Below, piece after piece: positions 44,501-53,628 of a stretch of 64,000 nucleotides of DNA. The stretch's first letter is position 1, and each line of letters opens with the position of its first letter. The DNA is from Thalassospira lucentensis (lineage in GTDB: Bacteria > Pseudomonadota > Alphaproteobacteria > Rhodospirillales > Thalassospiraceae): assembly GCF_001613805.1 (NCBI RefSeq), contig NZ_LPVY01000012.1, forward strand, positions 62,001 through 126,000. Direction: 5' to 3'. The position numbers and the translations under genes were made by a program. The notes under the pieces were generated by a model. It was not told the origin of the DNA. It made no database searches and worked only from the letters and a program-made list of their open reading frames with translations.

Positions 44501-45252
44501 GAACGACCGCCACCCGAGAGCGTTTCGCCTTCGCCGCGCACATTCGAGAAGTTCGAACCGGTGCCGGAACCGAATTTGAACAGGCGTGCTTCACGGGTCC
44601 AGAGATCCATGATGCCGCCCTCGTTCACGAGGTCATCGGAAACCGACTGGATGAAGCAGGCATGGGGCTGCGGATGTTCGTACGCGCTGGCCGATTTGGT
44701 CAGTTCGCCGGTTTTGAAATCAACATAGGAGTGACCCTGCGCCGGGCCATCAATGCCGTAGGCCCAATGCAGACCGGTATTGAACCATTGCGGCGAGTTC
44801 GGCGCACCCATCTGGTGGGAAAGCTGATAGCGCATTTCATCGAAGAAAGCCTGCGCATCGGATTCGGCATCGAAATAGCCACCTTTCCAGCCCCAATAGG
44901 TCCAGGTGCCAGCCAGACGGTCAAAGACCTGGGTGGCGCTGGTTTCGCTGGTGTAGCGGCCTTCTTTTGGCATTTTTTCGAGCTTGGACTTGTCAGGCGC
45001 CTGACGCCAGAGCCAGGACGGAACGTCCTTTTCCTTGACCGGTTTCAGCGCGACCGGAACACCCGCCTTTCGGAAGTATTTCTGCGCAAGGACGTCGCTT
45101 GCCACCTGCGACCAGGAGGACGGGACGTCGATATCTTTCATTTCAAAAACAACCGAGCCGTCGGGGTTTTTGATAACGCAGGACGACTTACGAAAATCGA
45201 TGTCGGCGTATGGGCTGACACCTTCCTGGGTGAACTTTCTGCTGATCCGCAT
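41536..45252 (-). CDS. nrdJ: vitamin B12-dependent ribonucleoside-diphosphate reductase (class II)
   Basis: About 1238 residues from the ATG at 45252, eight bases after GGAG; an in-frame ATG 26 codons earlier is not supported. The alpha-subunit core shows [32 protein letters not shown] and the C-terminal zinc ribbon CPECGNF ... CLKCDSC. The long alphaproteobacterial NrdJ makes deoxynucleotides with adenosylcobalamin as radical source, with or without oxygen. Two NrdR-like boxes lie about 215 bases upstream. The leader shows no B12-box (GCCACTG), so repression is expected to be by NrdR and not by a cobalamin riboswitch. Confidence 0.95.
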   Translation of the reverse strand: MRISRKFTQEGVSPYADIDFRKSSCVIKNPDGSVVFEMKDIDVPSSWSQVASDVLAQKYFRKAGVPVALKPVKEKDVPSWLWRQAPDKSKLEKMPKEGRYTSETSATQVFDRLAGTWTYWGWKGGYFDAESDAQAFFDEMRYQLSHQMGAPNSPQWFNTGLHWAYGIDGPAQGHSYVDFKTGELTKSASAYEHPQPHACFIQSVSDDLVNEGGIMDLWTREARLFKFGSGTGSNFSNVRGEGETLSGGGRSSGLMSFLKIGDRAAGAIKSGGTTRRAAKMVVVDINHPDIENYIDWKVIEEQKVAALVAGSKLAEKHLTEVLAACTNWDGAADSEDRFLPRANPQLKEAVLAARAVMIPDSYINKIIEFARQGFTEISFKTYDTDWDSEAYLTVSGQNSNNSVRVSNDFLQAVLDNGDWELIRRTDGKVSKTLAARELWDKVGEAAWACADPGIQYDTTINEWHTCPNSGRINASNPCSEYMFLDDTACNLASLNLMNFRSDDGGVDVAAYEHAVRLWTVVLEISVLMAQFPSDRIAELSYRYRTLGLGYANIGGLLMSMGIPYDSDEGRAIGASLTAIMCGVSYATSAEMASELGAFPGYADNAKQMLRVMRNHRRAAHGEQEGYEGLSINPVPLVAADSPYAELPVAARAAWDKALELGEKHGYRNAQTTVIAPTGTIGLVMDCDTTGIEPDFALVKFKKLAGGGYFKIINRTVPVALATLGYTERQIRDIEKYAVGHGTLVGSPSITHDDLKAKGFDDDAISKIEGALANAFDIKFVFNKYTFGEEYCVKQLGLDAKALNSMDFDMLAALGFDKKQIELANTYVCGAMTLEQAPHLRDEDLPVFDCANPCGRIGKRYLSAESHIRMMAAAQPFISGAISKTINMPNNASIQDCKDAYMLSWRLCLKANALYRDGSKLSQPLNAALVEEDDYADQPTATKAAAVSEQIVEKIIERVIRGDRRSLPSRRKGYTQKATVGGHKVYLRTGEYEDGKLGEIFIDMHKEGAAFRSLMNNFAIAVSIGLQYGVPLEEYVEAFTFTRFEPSGMVSGNDAIKMATSILDYMFRELAISYLGRNDLAHVQPSDVLPDAVGKGVAEGDLGEEAKAEDRAIETIRKVASSGFVRRNLYVVDGGAPVEERVIMKATGTDHAHSHDHGHSHQAETASIATTAAPTSSETAILNASEEVMSATDAKLDRIREARMKGYEGDGCPECGNFTLVRNGTCLKCDSCGSTTGCS

Positions 45253-45466
45253 GGTCTGCTCCGTTTTGGTCAGACTTGATGTCGTGCGCATAAGCACCAA
45301 CACGGCCTGAACATTATATAGTTTGCTCAACGCTCATACGCTGCCCCCTGGCCTTTATAAAATGGCCATGTTTGGGCGAACGGAAATCTGTAATCTGTGG
45401 TGGTGGTCCCCCCTTGGAACCATCCGGTCCGTGGCCAAGACTATAAGGCCAAAATTTCGGGGTAGT

Positions 45467-45514
45467 CCACCAAACTTTGTGGTTGACAGCGATTTTTATC
45501 ACTAGATGTAGTGT
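45467..45514 (-). promoter_or_regulatory. tandem NrdR-box-like sites upstream of nrdJ
   Basis: TCACTAGATGTAGTGT (45499-45514) and CCACCAAACTTTGTGG (45467-45482) both resemble the 16-base NrdR box. Their centres are 32 bases apart, the three-turn spacing typical of paired NrdR sites. A TTGAAA element lies next to the first box on the minus strand. Confidence 0.65.
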
Positions 45515-46199
45515 TTCAATCGATGTCGCGCATATCTGATGTTTGGAAAATCTCGTTAAGATTGTTTAAACGCCCCGCAAGCCCGCGGAATACTGCGCTT
45601 CTGGCGATGGTGCGGCCATCACAAGTCCATAAGACTCGGACTACATCTTGTGCCGGGACGAGATGACCCCCACAACGCAAAACAAAGCTAACGCCGTTTG
45701 CATTTGAAATCCAGCGCCAAGCACAGACAATGCCGTTTCGGAGATGTTTCTAGCACGGGGATGTCTGATAACATTTTGATATTTATATGAAAATCATTGT
45801 TTTTATCCGGCGCGAATTTTCAAGCCGGGCAGGGTATATGCAGGACCGATAACCTTGGAATGCTGTGGATAAACAGGTGGACAAGACCGCGTGACGATTG
45901 TGTTGCAATGAGTCGGGCATACACAAGTGGTTGTGGGTTGTTTTGGCGGTGTTTTCGCGGAGTCATACCCCATATTGTGTGTCTGCCCCGGCTTTGCGGG
46001 GGCCTGTGCGGGAAATGCGGTATCTGTACCTGTCTGAAACATTGACTTTGCAGCAACATCACGACATATAAGGTCCTTATTGACCGCCGGACACAGGCCG
46101 CAAAATCAGGGCCCGCCAGCAAACACCGCTTTGCAAATACGGGCCTTTTGTCTGCGCGCCACCAAAGGCGGAAGAACCAGATCTGGAGAGAGACCACAC
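45515..46199. other. intergenic region before the NDUFA12-like gene
   Basis: Together with the nrdJ leader this is about 950 bases without a gene. Short frames on both strands lack ribosome sites and family resemblance. The nrdJ leader contains two small hairpins (TGGCC/GGCCA near 45450 and GGCC/GGCC near 45365). A perfect DnaA-box-like TGTGGATAA is at 45864. No known structured RNA was recognised. Confidence 0.55.
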
Positions 46200-46562
46200 A
46201 TGGCCACCGTCGGGACCCGCATTTTTACCGCGCTGTATGGCAAACGCGTCGGCGAAGACCGTTTTGGAAATGTCTATTACACCGAAAAGAAAGCCGCCAA
46301 TGGTCGCCGTGCGAAACGCTGGGTGATTTATAAAGGTATTACCGAGGGTTCCAAGGTTCCGGCTGAATGGCATGCATGGCTGCATTACACGATTGATGCG
46401 CCGCTGTCGGAAAAGGCCGAAGACCGTTACGAGTGGCAGAAAGATCACCTGCCGAACCTGACCGGGACCAAGCATGCCTATCGCCCGAAAGGCCATGAAT
46501 ATAGTGGCGGCCAGCGCGCCAAGGCGACTGGCGACTATCAGGCATGGTCGCCGGAAGGCTGA
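46200..46562 (+). CDS. NDUFA12-like subunit of NADH:quinone oxidoreductase
   Basis: 120 residues, the normal length. NDUFA12 (17.2 kDa) signatures: GEDRFGNVYYTEKK, KRWVIYKGITEGSKVPAEWH and WLHYTIDAPLSEK. In alphaproteobacteria and mitochondria this accessory subunit helps assemble complex I at the Q-module/N-module joint. The ATG at 46200 follows CTGGAGAG. A hairpin terminator follows, then mlaD, an order common in alphaproteobacteria. Confidence 0.93.
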   Translation: MATVGTRIFTALYGKRVGEDRFGNVYYTEKKAANGRRAKRWVIYKGITEGSKVPAEWHAWLHYTIDAPLSEKAEDRYEWQKDHLPNLTGTKHAYRPKGHEYSGGQRAKATGDYQAWSPEG

Positions 46563-46582
46563 TCGGGAATCGTTATATTCTG

Positions 46583-46621
46583 CAACCGGGCGCGACAATA
46601 TGTTGGCGCCCGGTTGTGTTT
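46583..46621 (+). terminator. hairpin after the NDUFA12-like gene
   Basis: Eleven-base perfect stem CAACCGGGCGC / GCGCCCGGTTG, followed by TGTTTC. Confidence 0.7.
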
Positions 46622-46719
46622 CTACCGCGTTTTTGCACCGAAGTGCCCGAGCCGGTTGTTTTTTCGGCCCGCACGCGACAATATGCAGATCAACAAGATA
46701 GCAGATACGGATAAGGTCC

Positions 46720-47208
46720 ATGAGCAACAGACTGATCGAGAGCCTTGCAGGGGCAGCCGTAATCGCCGTGGCGGTGGGCTTTGCGTCCTATTCCTATTCC
46801 CGGGCGGGCATCGAGTCTGTTGACGGATACGAACTTTCGGCAAGCTTCAACCGCATTGATGGCCTGACGGTGGGCAATGATGTGCGGATTTCGGGCGTCA
46901 AGGTTGGCTCGGTCACGGCACAGGAACTGAACCCGAAGACCTATATGGCGGTGGTCAAGATGACGGTGCGTTCCGATGTTGAACTGCCTGCGGACAGTTC
47001 GGCCAAGATCGCATCCGACGGATTGCTGGGCGGTAAATTCGTATCGCTGGAGCCGGGCGGGGATATCGACATGCTGGCCCCGGGCGGCGAGATTGAATAT
47101 ACGCAAGGGTCGGTTAACCTCGAAGAACTGATCGGGCAGGTGATTTATTCGTCCGGTGGTGGTTCTGGTGGTAATTCTGGTGGCAGTTCTTCGGACAGCC
47201 CCGAATAG
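46720..47208 (+). CDS. mlaD: MlaD-like lipid-transport protein (MCE domain)
   Basis: 162 residues: one N-terminal membrane helix (AGAAVIAVAVGFASYSYS) then a single MCE domain (YELSASFNRIDGLTVGNDVR; SDGLLGGKFVSLEPGGD) and a Gly/Ser-rich end. MlaD hexamers in the inner membrane pass phospholipids between membranes with MlaFEB. The partner genes mlaE and mlaF are not in this window. Followed by a small unknown gene and the DUF2155 gene. Confidence 0.92.
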   Translation: MSNRLIESLAGAAVIAVAVGFASYSYSRAGIESVDGYELSASFNRIDGLTVGNDVRISGVKVGSVTAQELNPKTYMAVVKMTVRSDVELPADSSAKIASDGLLGGKFVSLEPGGDIDMLAPGGEIEYTQGSVNLEELIGQVIYSSGGGSGGNSGGSSSDSPE

Positions 47209-47258
47209 GCGTTGATCCGGGTGGCGAGTCTGGTGACCGGGCCGGAATGGCGGCTATG

Positions 47259-47284
47259 AAACCGGCCATGATTTTGCCGGTTTT
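47259..47284 (+). terminator. hairpin between mlaD and the next small gene
   Basis: AAACCGGC / GCCGGTTT with a nine-base loop; only a short T stretch follows, so termination may be partial. Confidence 0.5.
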
Positions 47285-47379
47285 ACCGGTCAGTTTGCCG
47301 CGAAGTATCTTTGAGAGCTTGCGTAACGTGATATCGACACCGATATCCTGATCAGATCGAAAGGCAGCGGAGCCGCTTG

Positions 47380-47625
47380 ATGAGCAAGTCCGATAGCGTG
47401 AACAGGAATTTTCCCACATGGCAGGACCCCGAAGGGGCACCGCTTTCGTGCGTGGAGAAGATCAAGGTTCTGAACGAGAATTTCGGCGAACTGCGCGAAA
47501 TGATGCAGGAAGCAATGGAAGACGCGTTGCTGATGGGTTGCGACGAGGAACAGTTCCGCCAGGTGATGCGCAGCGTTGTTGAAGAGCTGCACAATCCTTA
47601 TGGCAAGCCAGACGATCAGGACTGA
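47380..47625 (+). CDS. small conserved-looking protein between mlaD and the DUF2155 gene
   Basis: 81 residues from the ATG at 47380. Acidic and helical (KIKVLNENFGELREMMQEAM, then EEQFRQVMRSVVEELHNPYG), cytoplasmic, with a single conserved-looking Cys in CDEEQF. Codon use fits the neighbours and the next gene begins six bases after its stop, so it is likely real. I do not recognise a family. Confidence 0.7.
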   Translation: MSKSDSVNRNFPTWQDPEGAPLSCVEKIKVLNENFGELREMMQEAMEDALLMGCDEEQFRQVMRSVVEELHNPYGKPDDQD

Positions 47626-47631
47626 TTATTC

Positions 47632-48075
47632 ATGAAAACCAAGATAGTGTTTGGCGCTGCGGTTGCCGCGGTTGTTTCTGTGGCTTCTTTGACGTCTGCC
47701 TTTGCGCTGGATTATCGCCCGGCCGAGATTGCCCAGCTTCAGGGGCTGGATAAAATCACCGCCCGCATTTCGACCTTTGAGGTGCCGGTCGGCCAGACGG
47801 CGAAATTCGGCACCCTTACGATCCGGGTTGATGCATGCTATCGCACCCCGCCGGAAGAACGCCCGGAAAGTGCCGGTTTCCTTGAAATTTCCGACCAGCG
47901 TGAAGATGCCGAAAACACCGTTGCCGAACTGTTTTCGGGCTGGATGTTTGCGTCAACACCGGGTCTTTCGGGGCTTGAACATCCGGTTTATGACGTTTGG
48001 GTCAAGGAATGCATTGATCCGAATGATCAGGGATCAGGGGCCGTCGAACAGGGGCAACCCGCCCCCGCGGAATGA
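47632..48075 (+). CDS. DUF2155 exported protein
   Basis: 147 residues with a Sec signal peptide (MKTKIVFGAAVAAVVSVASL, cut near AFA). The DUF2155 signature is LDKITARISTFEVPVGQTAK, then LTIRVDACYRTPPEERPESA and PVYDVWVKEC. This periplasmic family is confined mainly to alphaproteobacteria and often follows ndufa12 and mlaD; the function is unknown. Two Cys may pair. Confidence 0.9.
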   Translation: MKTKIVFGAAVAAVVSVASLTSAFALDYRPAEIAQLQGLDKITARISTFEVPVGQTAKFGTLTIRVDACYRTPPEERPESAGFLEISDQREDAENTVAELFSGWMFASTPGLSGLEHPVYDVWVKECIDPNDQGSGAVEQGQPAPAE

Positions 48076-48453
48076 TATTCCCGACAAGATTGTTTCCAAA
48101 TGCAGGCCGATGCACAGTGCGTCGGCCGCAATTGTTTTGGGGAATGATTTGTGACGACGGGATATCAGATGATTTGACGTTACGTCATGCAGGGGATTCG
48201 CAATGGGAAAGATGCGCCTGTGCCCGGTAAACCGGGGATTTTGTAGGAAAGTATATCGATTTTGGTTCTGATATCAGTGCGTTCTCATTTTGGATAAAAT
48301 AAGGCGCAAACGGCGTTTATTGTTTCCTCTGGGGAAAATGAGTGTTGCGGGCTGTCCGGCTTGAGGCCAGGGGCATGTGCTGTCATCCTTTTTCCAGTTT
48401 TGTTGCGATGCGGCAATTCGCGTCGAACGATTTTTAAACAAGGGATGTGCATA
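48076..48453. other. intergenic region with a 13-bp palindrome
   Basis: No gene. TGACGT-T-ACGTCA at 48175-48187 is a perfect palindrome about 270 bases before the YceI gene and may be a regulator site. The rest is AT-richer and presumably holds the YceI promoter. Confidence 0.55.
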
Positions 48454-49047
48454 ATGTTTACGTCAATCAAGAAGGCCGGTTTCGTTCTGGCGATTGCAGC
48501 GGGTCTTTCCGGGGCTGCCGTTTCGGCACAGGCGGCCGAGAGCTATAAGCTTGATCCGACCCATACCAGCGTGATCTTCATCGTCAACCATCTTGGTTTT
48601 TCCAACTTCCAGGGCCGTTTTGGCGGCACGAGCGGCGAACTGACGCTTGATCGTGAAAACCCGGCGGCCTCGTCGGCGATCATTACGATTGACCTCAGCA
48701 AGGTCGATACCGGTGTCGAGGGCCTCGACAACCATATGAAAACCGCCGACTTCCTGAATGTTGAACAGAACCCGACCGCAACGTTCAAAAGCACCTCGAT
48801 CGAGATGACCGGCGATAAGACCGCCACCATCACCGGCAACCTGACCCTTCTGGGCCAGACCAAGCCACTGGTTCTGGACGTGACCCTGACCGGTGAAGGC
48901 GATCACCCGATGACCGGCGATCATGTTCTTGGTTTCGGCGCGACCGGCACCGTGACCCGTTCGGAATATGGCATGAACTATCTGGTTCCGGCTGTCAGCG
49001 ACGAAGTCGAACTGCAGATTTCGACCGAGTTCCTGCAGCAGAAATAA
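48454..49047 (+). CDS. yceI: YceI-family periplasmic protein 1
   Basis: 197 residues from the ATG at 48454 with AAGGGA at ten bases; MCI three codons earlier is too near the ribosome site. Signal peptide MFTSIKKAGFVLAIAAGLSG cut at AQA. YceI barrel pattern: YKLDPTHTSVIFIVNHLGFS, DLSKVDTGVEGLDNHMKTAD and GDHVLGFGATGTVTRSEYGM. These lipocalin-like barrels bind long isoprenoid/amphipathic ligands such as ubiquinone. It is the first of three genes with cytochrome b561 and a second YceI. Confidence 0.93.
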   Translation: MFTSIKKAGFVLAIAAGLSGAAVSAQAAESYKLDPTHTSVIFIVNHLGFSNFQGRFGGTSGELTLDRENPAASSAIITIDLSKVDTGVEGLDNHMKTADFLNVEQNPTATFKSTSIEMTGDKTATITGNLTLLGQTKPLVLDVTLTGEGDHPMTGDHVLGFGATGTVTRSEYGMNYLVPAVSDEVELQISTEFLQQK

Positions 49048-49056
49048 CGATACTGA

Positions 49057-49103
49057 CAAACCGGCGGCGGCATGTGATTGTCCCGCCGGTTTGGTGTTTT
49101 TTG
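49057..49103 (+). terminator. hairpin between YceI 1 and cytochrome b561 genes
   Basis: CAAACCGGCGG / CCGCCGGTTTG stem followed by GTGTTTTTTG. It may end most transcripts after the first gene and so lower the next two. Confidence 0.65.
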
Positions 49104-49120
49104 TCCTGAGAGGATCACAT

Positions 49121-49675
49121 ATGGCGCTTCGCAGCACGCAAACGGGCTTTGGTCCGGTGACCAAGAGTTTTCACTGGCTGATGGCGATCCTGTTTGCCAC
49201 GATGTTTGCGATTGGCTGGTATATGGATCTTTTGCCGCTGGGGCTGGAAAAGCTGGCATGGATTTCACGCCATAAATCGATTGGTGTTACCATCCTTTTC
49301 CTGGCGATTTTGCGCATTATCTGGCGTCTGGCCGAACAGACACCGGCGGGGCTCGGTGAAAAGGCATGGGAACGTCAGGCGGCGAAACTGGCGCATTTCG
49401 CGCTTTATGCCGTCATGCTGGCGATGCCGTTAAGCGGGTGGCTGATGTCGTCGGCGGCGAATTTTTCGGTCAGTGTCTTTGGCCTGTTCACGCTTCCTGA
49501 CCTCGTCGGGCCGGACAAGGTACTTTATGAACAGCTTCGCTTTACCCACTGGATATTGTCCTGGGTGATTGTCGGCCTTGTCGGGCTGCATGTGGCAGCG
49601 GCATTCAAACATCATTTCATCAATCGCGATGCGACGCTCCGCCGGATGCTTCCGGGGACGGGGAAAGGGAATTGA
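49121..49675 (+). CDS. cybB: cytochrome b561 1
   Basis: 184 residues with four helices and the haem His residues in TKSFHWLMAILFATMFAIGW, WISRHKSIGV, KLAHFALYAVMLAMPLSG and VGLHVAAAFKHHFINRD. It transfers electrons between quinone pool and periplasmic or membrane acceptors. The ATG at 49121 has AGAGGA. Sits between two YceI genes, a pairing often seen and thought to link quinone handling to this cytochrome. Confidence 0.93.
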   Translation: MALRSTQTGFGPVTKSFHWLMAILFATMFAIGWYMDLLPLGLEKLAWISRHKSIGVTILFLAILRIIWRLAEQTPAGLGEKAWERQAAKLAHFALYAVMLAMPLSGWLMSSAANFSVSVFGLFTLPDLVGPDKVLYEQLRFTHWILSWVIVGLVGLHVAAAFKHHFINRDATLRRMLPGTGKGN

Positions 49676-49677
49676 TC

Positions 49678-50253
49678 ATGACGTCTTTGTTTAAAAACAT
49701 TCTGCGTGCTTCGGCGATTGTACCGGCGATGGCCATTTGCAGCCCGGCCTTTGCCGCCGATCAGTGGCAGGTCAAAACCGATGACAGCGATATCGAATTT
49801 GCCGGCACCCAGCTTGGCGCGGATTTCGAGGGCGAGTTCAATAAATTCACCGCCGAAATCAGTTTTTCGCCGGATGATCTTGCCGGATCGAAAGTCAGCG
49901 TTCTGATTGATATCGCATCAGTTAATACCGAAAATGCCGATCGCGACAGCCAGATCATTTCAGCAGACTGGTTTGATGTCGCGCAGTGGCCGACCGCAAA
50001 GTTTGAAACCAAATCCTTCCGCGAAATCGCGCCGGGCCAGTATGAGGCGACGGCTGATCTGACGATCCGGGATGTGACCAAGGAAGTCGTTCTGCCCTTT
50101 ACGCTTGAGATCGAGGGCAACGAGGCGGAAGCCGAGGGGACGGTGACGATCAAGCGGACGGATTTCGGCGTCGGGCAGGGCCAGTGGAGCGACACCAGCC
50201 AGGTCGGTGATGATGTGACCATCCGCATTGATATTGATGCGACCCGGTCATGA
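49678..50253 (+). CDS. YceI-family periplasmic protein 2
   Basis: 191 residues. Signal peptide MTSLFKNILRASAIVPAMAI cut at AFA. YceI pattern WQVKTDDSDIEFAGTQLGAD, then IDIASVNTENADRDSQIISA and IKRTDFGVGQGQWSD. It is only distantly like the first YceI and belongs to the group commonly fused or linked to cytochrome b561. Starts two bases after the cytochrome gene stop. Confidence 0.92.
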   Translation: MTSLFKNILRASAIVPAMAICSPAFAADQWQVKTDDSDIEFAGTQLGADFEGEFNKFTAEISFSPDDLAGSKVSVLIDIASVNTENADRDSQIISADWFDVAQWPTAKFETKSFREIAPGQYEATADLTIRDVTKEVVLPFTLEIEGNEAEAEGTVTIKRTDFGVGQGQWSDTSQVGDDVTIRIDIDATRS

Positions 50254-50278
50254 TGCCGATAGCGCGATAGTCCGATGA

Positions 50279-50310
50279 ACAAAAAAACAGCCGCCCAACC
50301 GGGCGGCTGT
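50279..50310 (-). terminator. bidirectional terminator between YceI 2 and the chemoreceptor gene
   Basis: CAGCCGCCC / GGGCGGCTG stem; on the minus strand it is followed by seven T, so it ends the chemoreceptor gene strongly. Confidence 0.85.
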
Positions 50311-50335
50311 TCTCATTTCGGCGCGGCAGTCGATA

Positions 50336-52036
50336 TCAGGCGGCTGCGTTTTTGCGCAGTTCGGCAAGGAAGCTTTCGACGGCCTGATCCAGCGACACGG
50401 CTTCGGCGACGAGTTTCTCGGCTGTCTGGGCAAGCTGGGTCGTGCCTGATGAAACCTTGCCGGCATTGTCATTGACGGTTTCGATCCGCTCGGACACTTC
50501 GCGGGTGCCGTTGGCGGCTTCTTCTACGTTGCGTGCGATTTCGCCGATGGCAGCGTGCTGTTCCTCGACCGCAGCGGCAATCGCGGTTGAACTGTCGGCG
50601 ACTTTGGCGATGGTTTCGGAAATGCGGCGGATGGCGTCAACCGCCTCGCCGGTTTCGTTCTGGACCGAGGTGATCTGCTGATTGATTTCCTCGGTCGCCT
50701 TGGCGGTCTGGTTGGCAAGGTTTTTGACCTCGCTTGCAACCACGGCAAAGCCCTTGCCAGCATCGCCCGCGCGGGCGGCTTCGATGGTGGCGTTCAGGGC
50801 CAGAAGGTTGGTCTGTTCGGCAATGTCACCGATCAGTTTGGCGACATCGCCGATTTTCTGTGCCGCATCAGCAAGGCCGGTGACGGTTTCATTGGTGCGG
50901 GTGGCTTCGTCATTGGCCTGATTGGCAATGTCGGCAGATCGGGCGATCTGCTGGGCGATTTCATCGGACGAGGCGGTCAGTTGCTCGGTCGCGGCAGAGA
51001 CGGTTTGAACGTTGCCTGATGTCTGGGCGGTGGCGGTTGCAACGGCACCTGACAGCTTGCTGTTCATTTCGGTCGCGGACTGCATGTTTGCCGTCGCCTT
51101 TTTCATGTCCGAGATCGATGCCGAGATCGACTGGATCAGGCCCTTGACCCGATTTTCCAGACTGCTGGCCATTTCCAGAACGTCCTTGCGGCGTTTCTGT
51201 TCGGCTTCGGTTTCCATCTGTTTCTGGCGTTGCTGCAATTGCAGGTTTTCACGGGCCTGTTCGCGGAAGGCCACAACGGTGCGTGCCATATCGCCGACTT
51301 CGTCCCCGCGGTCCTGACCTTCGATATGACCGTCGAGATCGCCATTGGCAATGTAGGTCATGCGTTCGGAAAGCTTGCGCAGGCCATTGGTGATATCACG
51401 TCCGATCCAGAAACCGGTCAGCATCAGAAGGGCAATGATCGCCAAACTTAACGTGATGACCCAGATCGCGGAATCCCAGAAGGCGACGTCAACATCATCA
51501 ATATAGACGCCGGTGCCAAGAATGGCCCCCCATGGCAGGGGATGCGCAAAGGAGATTTTTTCAAATGTCAGTTCCTTTGGCTCGCCGGGTTTGGGCCAGT
51601 GATAGGATGAAAAACCGCCATTCGGGTTGCTGCCGGCTGCCACCAGATCACGAATGAAGTAAGCGCCGTTCGGGTCCTGGACAGAGGTGAAATCCTTGCC
51701 GACCAGTGCCGGGTTGGCCCCGTGCATGACCATGATATTGTCCTTGGTCAGGGCAAAGAAGTAACCGATATCGCCATCATATTTGCCTGCGGAAACGACC
51801 TTGTAGAATGCGTCGATTGCGGCCTGTTGATCAAGTTCGCCGGCCTTGACCTGCTTTTGAAAATCGTTGGCCTGCGACACCGCATATTCGGTGATGGCGC
51901 GGATTTTCTCCTTGCGGTCTTCAAGCAGGGTGGTGCGCAAACTCATAAGTTCGAAGGTTGAAATGACGATCAGGCCGAGCAGGGCCACGATGGACAAACC
52001 GGCGATCTTGTAGCCGATTTTGATTTTCTGCAGCAT
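50336..52036 (-). CDS. methyl-accepting chemotaxis protein with periplasmic Cache domain
   Basis: 566 residues: helix 1 ([20 protein letters not shown]), a periplasmic single Cache domain of the sCache_2 type (about 35-185; [40 protein letters not shown]), helix 2, HAMP (about 208-260), and a signalling domain with the conserved hairpin [20 protein letters not shown]. sCache_2 receptors often sense small organic acids; the ligand is not known here. The C-terminus lacks a CheR-docking pentapeptide. No chemotaxis genes are adjacent. Confidence 0.93.
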   Translation of the reverse strand: MLQKIKIGYKIAGLSIVALLGLIVISTFELMSLRTTLLEDRKEKIRAITEYAVSQANDFQKQVKAGELDQQAAIDAFYKVVSAGKYDGDIGYFFALTKDNIMVMHGANPALVGKDFTSVQDPNGAYFIRDLVAAGSNPNGGFSSYHWPKPGEPKELTFEKISFAHPLPWGAILGTGVYIDDVDVAFWDSAIWVITLSLAIIALLMLTGFWIGRDITNGLRKLSERMTYIANGDLDGHIEGQDRGDEVGDMARTVVAFREQARENLQLQQRQKQMETEAEQKRRKDVLEMASSLENRVKGLIQSISASISDMKKATANMQSATEMNSKLSGAVATATAQTSGNVQTVSAATEQLTASSDEIAQQIARSADIANQANDEATRTNETVTGLADAAQKIGDVAKLIGDIAEQTNLLALNATIEAARAGDAGKGFAVVASEVKNLANQTAKATEEINQQITSVQNETGEAVDAIRRISETIAKVADSSTAIAAAVEEQHAAIGEIARNVEEAANGTREVSERIETVNDNAGKVSSGTTQLAQTAEKLVAEAVSLDQAVESFLAELRKNAAA

Positions 52037-52075
52037 GTAATGATTTCTCCCGACCCACTCCGAATGTATAGATGC

Positions 52076-52096
52076 CCCGACAATATGATTGTCGGG
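52076..52096. promoter_or_regulatory. inverted repeat upstream of the chemoreceptor gene
   Basis: CCCGACAAT-ATG-ATTGTCGGG, a perfect nine-base dyad about 40 bases before the start codon; possible operator. Confidence 0.4.
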
Positions 52097-52188
52097 CTTT
52101 CTGCCGCTGTCCAGACAGATTTCCTATACTTTGGGATGGGCCGTTGGTCTTTCAATAAGGTGCAGAAAAAATCCTGTAACATCATATA

Positions 52189-52222
52189 CGAAAACACCTG
52201 CCTTCGATGTGAGGGCAGGTGT
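52189..52222 (-). terminator. terminator of the carboxylesterase gene
   Basis: ACACCTGCC / GGCAGGTGT stem followed on the minus strand by TTTTC, 30 bases after the stop. Confidence 0.75.
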
Positions 52223-52252
52223 CTGGCGGTGTGTCGGAATTGCCGGGCGTTT

Positions 52253-52951
52253 TCAGCCAAGATGCGATTGCAGGAATTTCATCGCCAGAAGAATGCCTTC
52301 CTCGTCGATGCCATGCTGAAGGCCGGGACGTTCGTGCAGTTCGGCGGCAAAGCCGTTGGCGGTCAGGATATCAAGTGCCTGTCGGGATGCCTCGATCGGG
52401 ACGACCGGATCAGCGGTGCCATGTACCAGCAGAACCGGCGGTCTGGTTTTGATCGCGCTTGCAAATGCCTCGTCACCCAGAAGCGCGCCCGAGAAACCGA
52501 CGACACCGGCCAGAGCCGGATCGCGACGCGGTGCGGTTTGCAGCGACATCATCGTGCCCTGCGAGAAGCCGATCAGGGCAAGTTTGTCTGCCGAAAGGTC
52601 ATGTTCGGCCAGAAGGGTATCGATGAAGCGGTCGATATAGGCGGAGTTTTTCGCTGCCCCCTCGGCCATGGCGCGCAGCGCGCCCGACATGGTTTCGGGC
52701 TGACGGCGGAGAAATTCCGGATCATATTCGGCCAGGCTGAACCATTGCCGCCCAAACGGCGACATTTCACACGGGAACGGGGCATTGGGCGAATAAAACG
52801 CGGTGTCGGGCAGGGCACGAGCAAAATGCGGTGCCAGCCCGATCAGGTCATTGCCATCGGCGCCATAGCCATGCAGCAGGATCACGATGCTTTTGGTCGT
52901 GCCCGATGCGGCCGGCAGCATCGGTCCGTTCAATGCGGTTTCGGCGGTCAT
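52253..52951 (-). CDS. phospholipase/carboxylesterase-family hydrolase
   Basis: About 232 residues from the ATG at 52951 with AAGGGA at seven bases. Catalytic triad visible: Ser130 in LIGFSQGTMM, Asp in VHGTADPVVPIEA, His in GLQHGIDEE. This is the small esterase group of acyl-protein-thioesterase type (YpfH-like), cytoplasmic. Substrate unknown. Alone between two terminators. Confidence 0.9.
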   Translation of the reverse strand: MTAETALNGPMLPAASGTTKSIVILLHGYGADGNDLIGLAPHFARALPDTAFYSPNAPFPCEMSPFGRQWFSLAEYDPEFLRRQPETMSGALRAMAEGAAKNSAYIDRFIDTLLAEHDLSADKLALIGFSQGTMMSLQTAPRRDPALAGVVGFSGALLGDEAFASAIKTRPPVLLVHGTADPVVPIEASRQALDILTANGFAAELHERPGLQHGIDEEGILLAMKFLQSHLG

Positions 52952-53628
52952 GTCAGATCCCTTCGTTTGTCTTTGTCCCTGATTAGCAATGCTGCGTCGC
53001 AACGGCCAGTCTTTTTATATCTGGCGGTTTTCAGTGGCAGCAATTTGATTGCGACACTGTTCCCTGATGAAGCGGTAAAGGATCGGTTTGCCCCGCATTG
53101 TATGGGGCCAAAGGAGAGATTGGTCGGACAAATACCCGGCGGGTGATGTATCGGGCAGGTAAATGACGGAACAGGGCCATGATCCACGTTGTGATATGGC
53201 CTGTAATATGACCTGTGGATAACTTTGTGGATGATTGGCCCGGTATAGCCAGAATTGATCAGGATTTCTGTCAATAAAGCATGATTTTGCGACGGCGAAC
53301 TATTCATTGGGATAGTATTTTGGGCAGCAATCATGGCCAAATGGTCGAAATTCCTGTCACAAATTTATTGCGATTTCACAGTCATTTGTCGGAAATTGTG
53401 AAAAAATCATGACATGAATTTGCGTGCCTGGCGGGTTTTGAGAGGGTCGGGCAGGCGGAGAAAAATCGCCTAAAGGGTGAATGAGGGGTGGATGGTATTC
53501 CACAATGTGGATTCTTTGATGCATAACAGTTCCAAAGGTGCCTTTTGCACCTGTGCAAACTGTGTCACAAGAAGTCCTCCGGATGATCCGGAATTCGCCC
53601 CATCCGAAGAAGATTTTCCGAGGCCCCG
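52952..53628. other. intergenic region before the MATE gene
   Basis: No credible gene in about 675 bases; short frames have unrelated composition. It has two DnaA-box-like words, TGTGGATAA (53214) and TGTGGATGA (53227), in the same direction, then an AT-rich stretch (about 53330-53420). The MATE promoter probably lies in the last 150 bases. Confidence 0.55.

Noticed and set aside
42655-45279. 874-codon open frame on the plus strand opposite nrdJ.
   Set aside because: It is the antisense shadow of a highly conserved gene in GC-rich DNA; no start signal and no domain resemblance.
45253-45466. Cobalamin riboswitch in the nrdJ leader.
   Set aside because: The B12-box core GCCACTG is absent on the sense strand and the expected multi-helix layout was not found.
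52948-53340. 130-codon minus-strand frame upstream of the carboxylesterase gene.
   Set aside because: Composition is unlike a protein of this genome, it overlaps the carboxylesterase start region, and there is no ribosome site.
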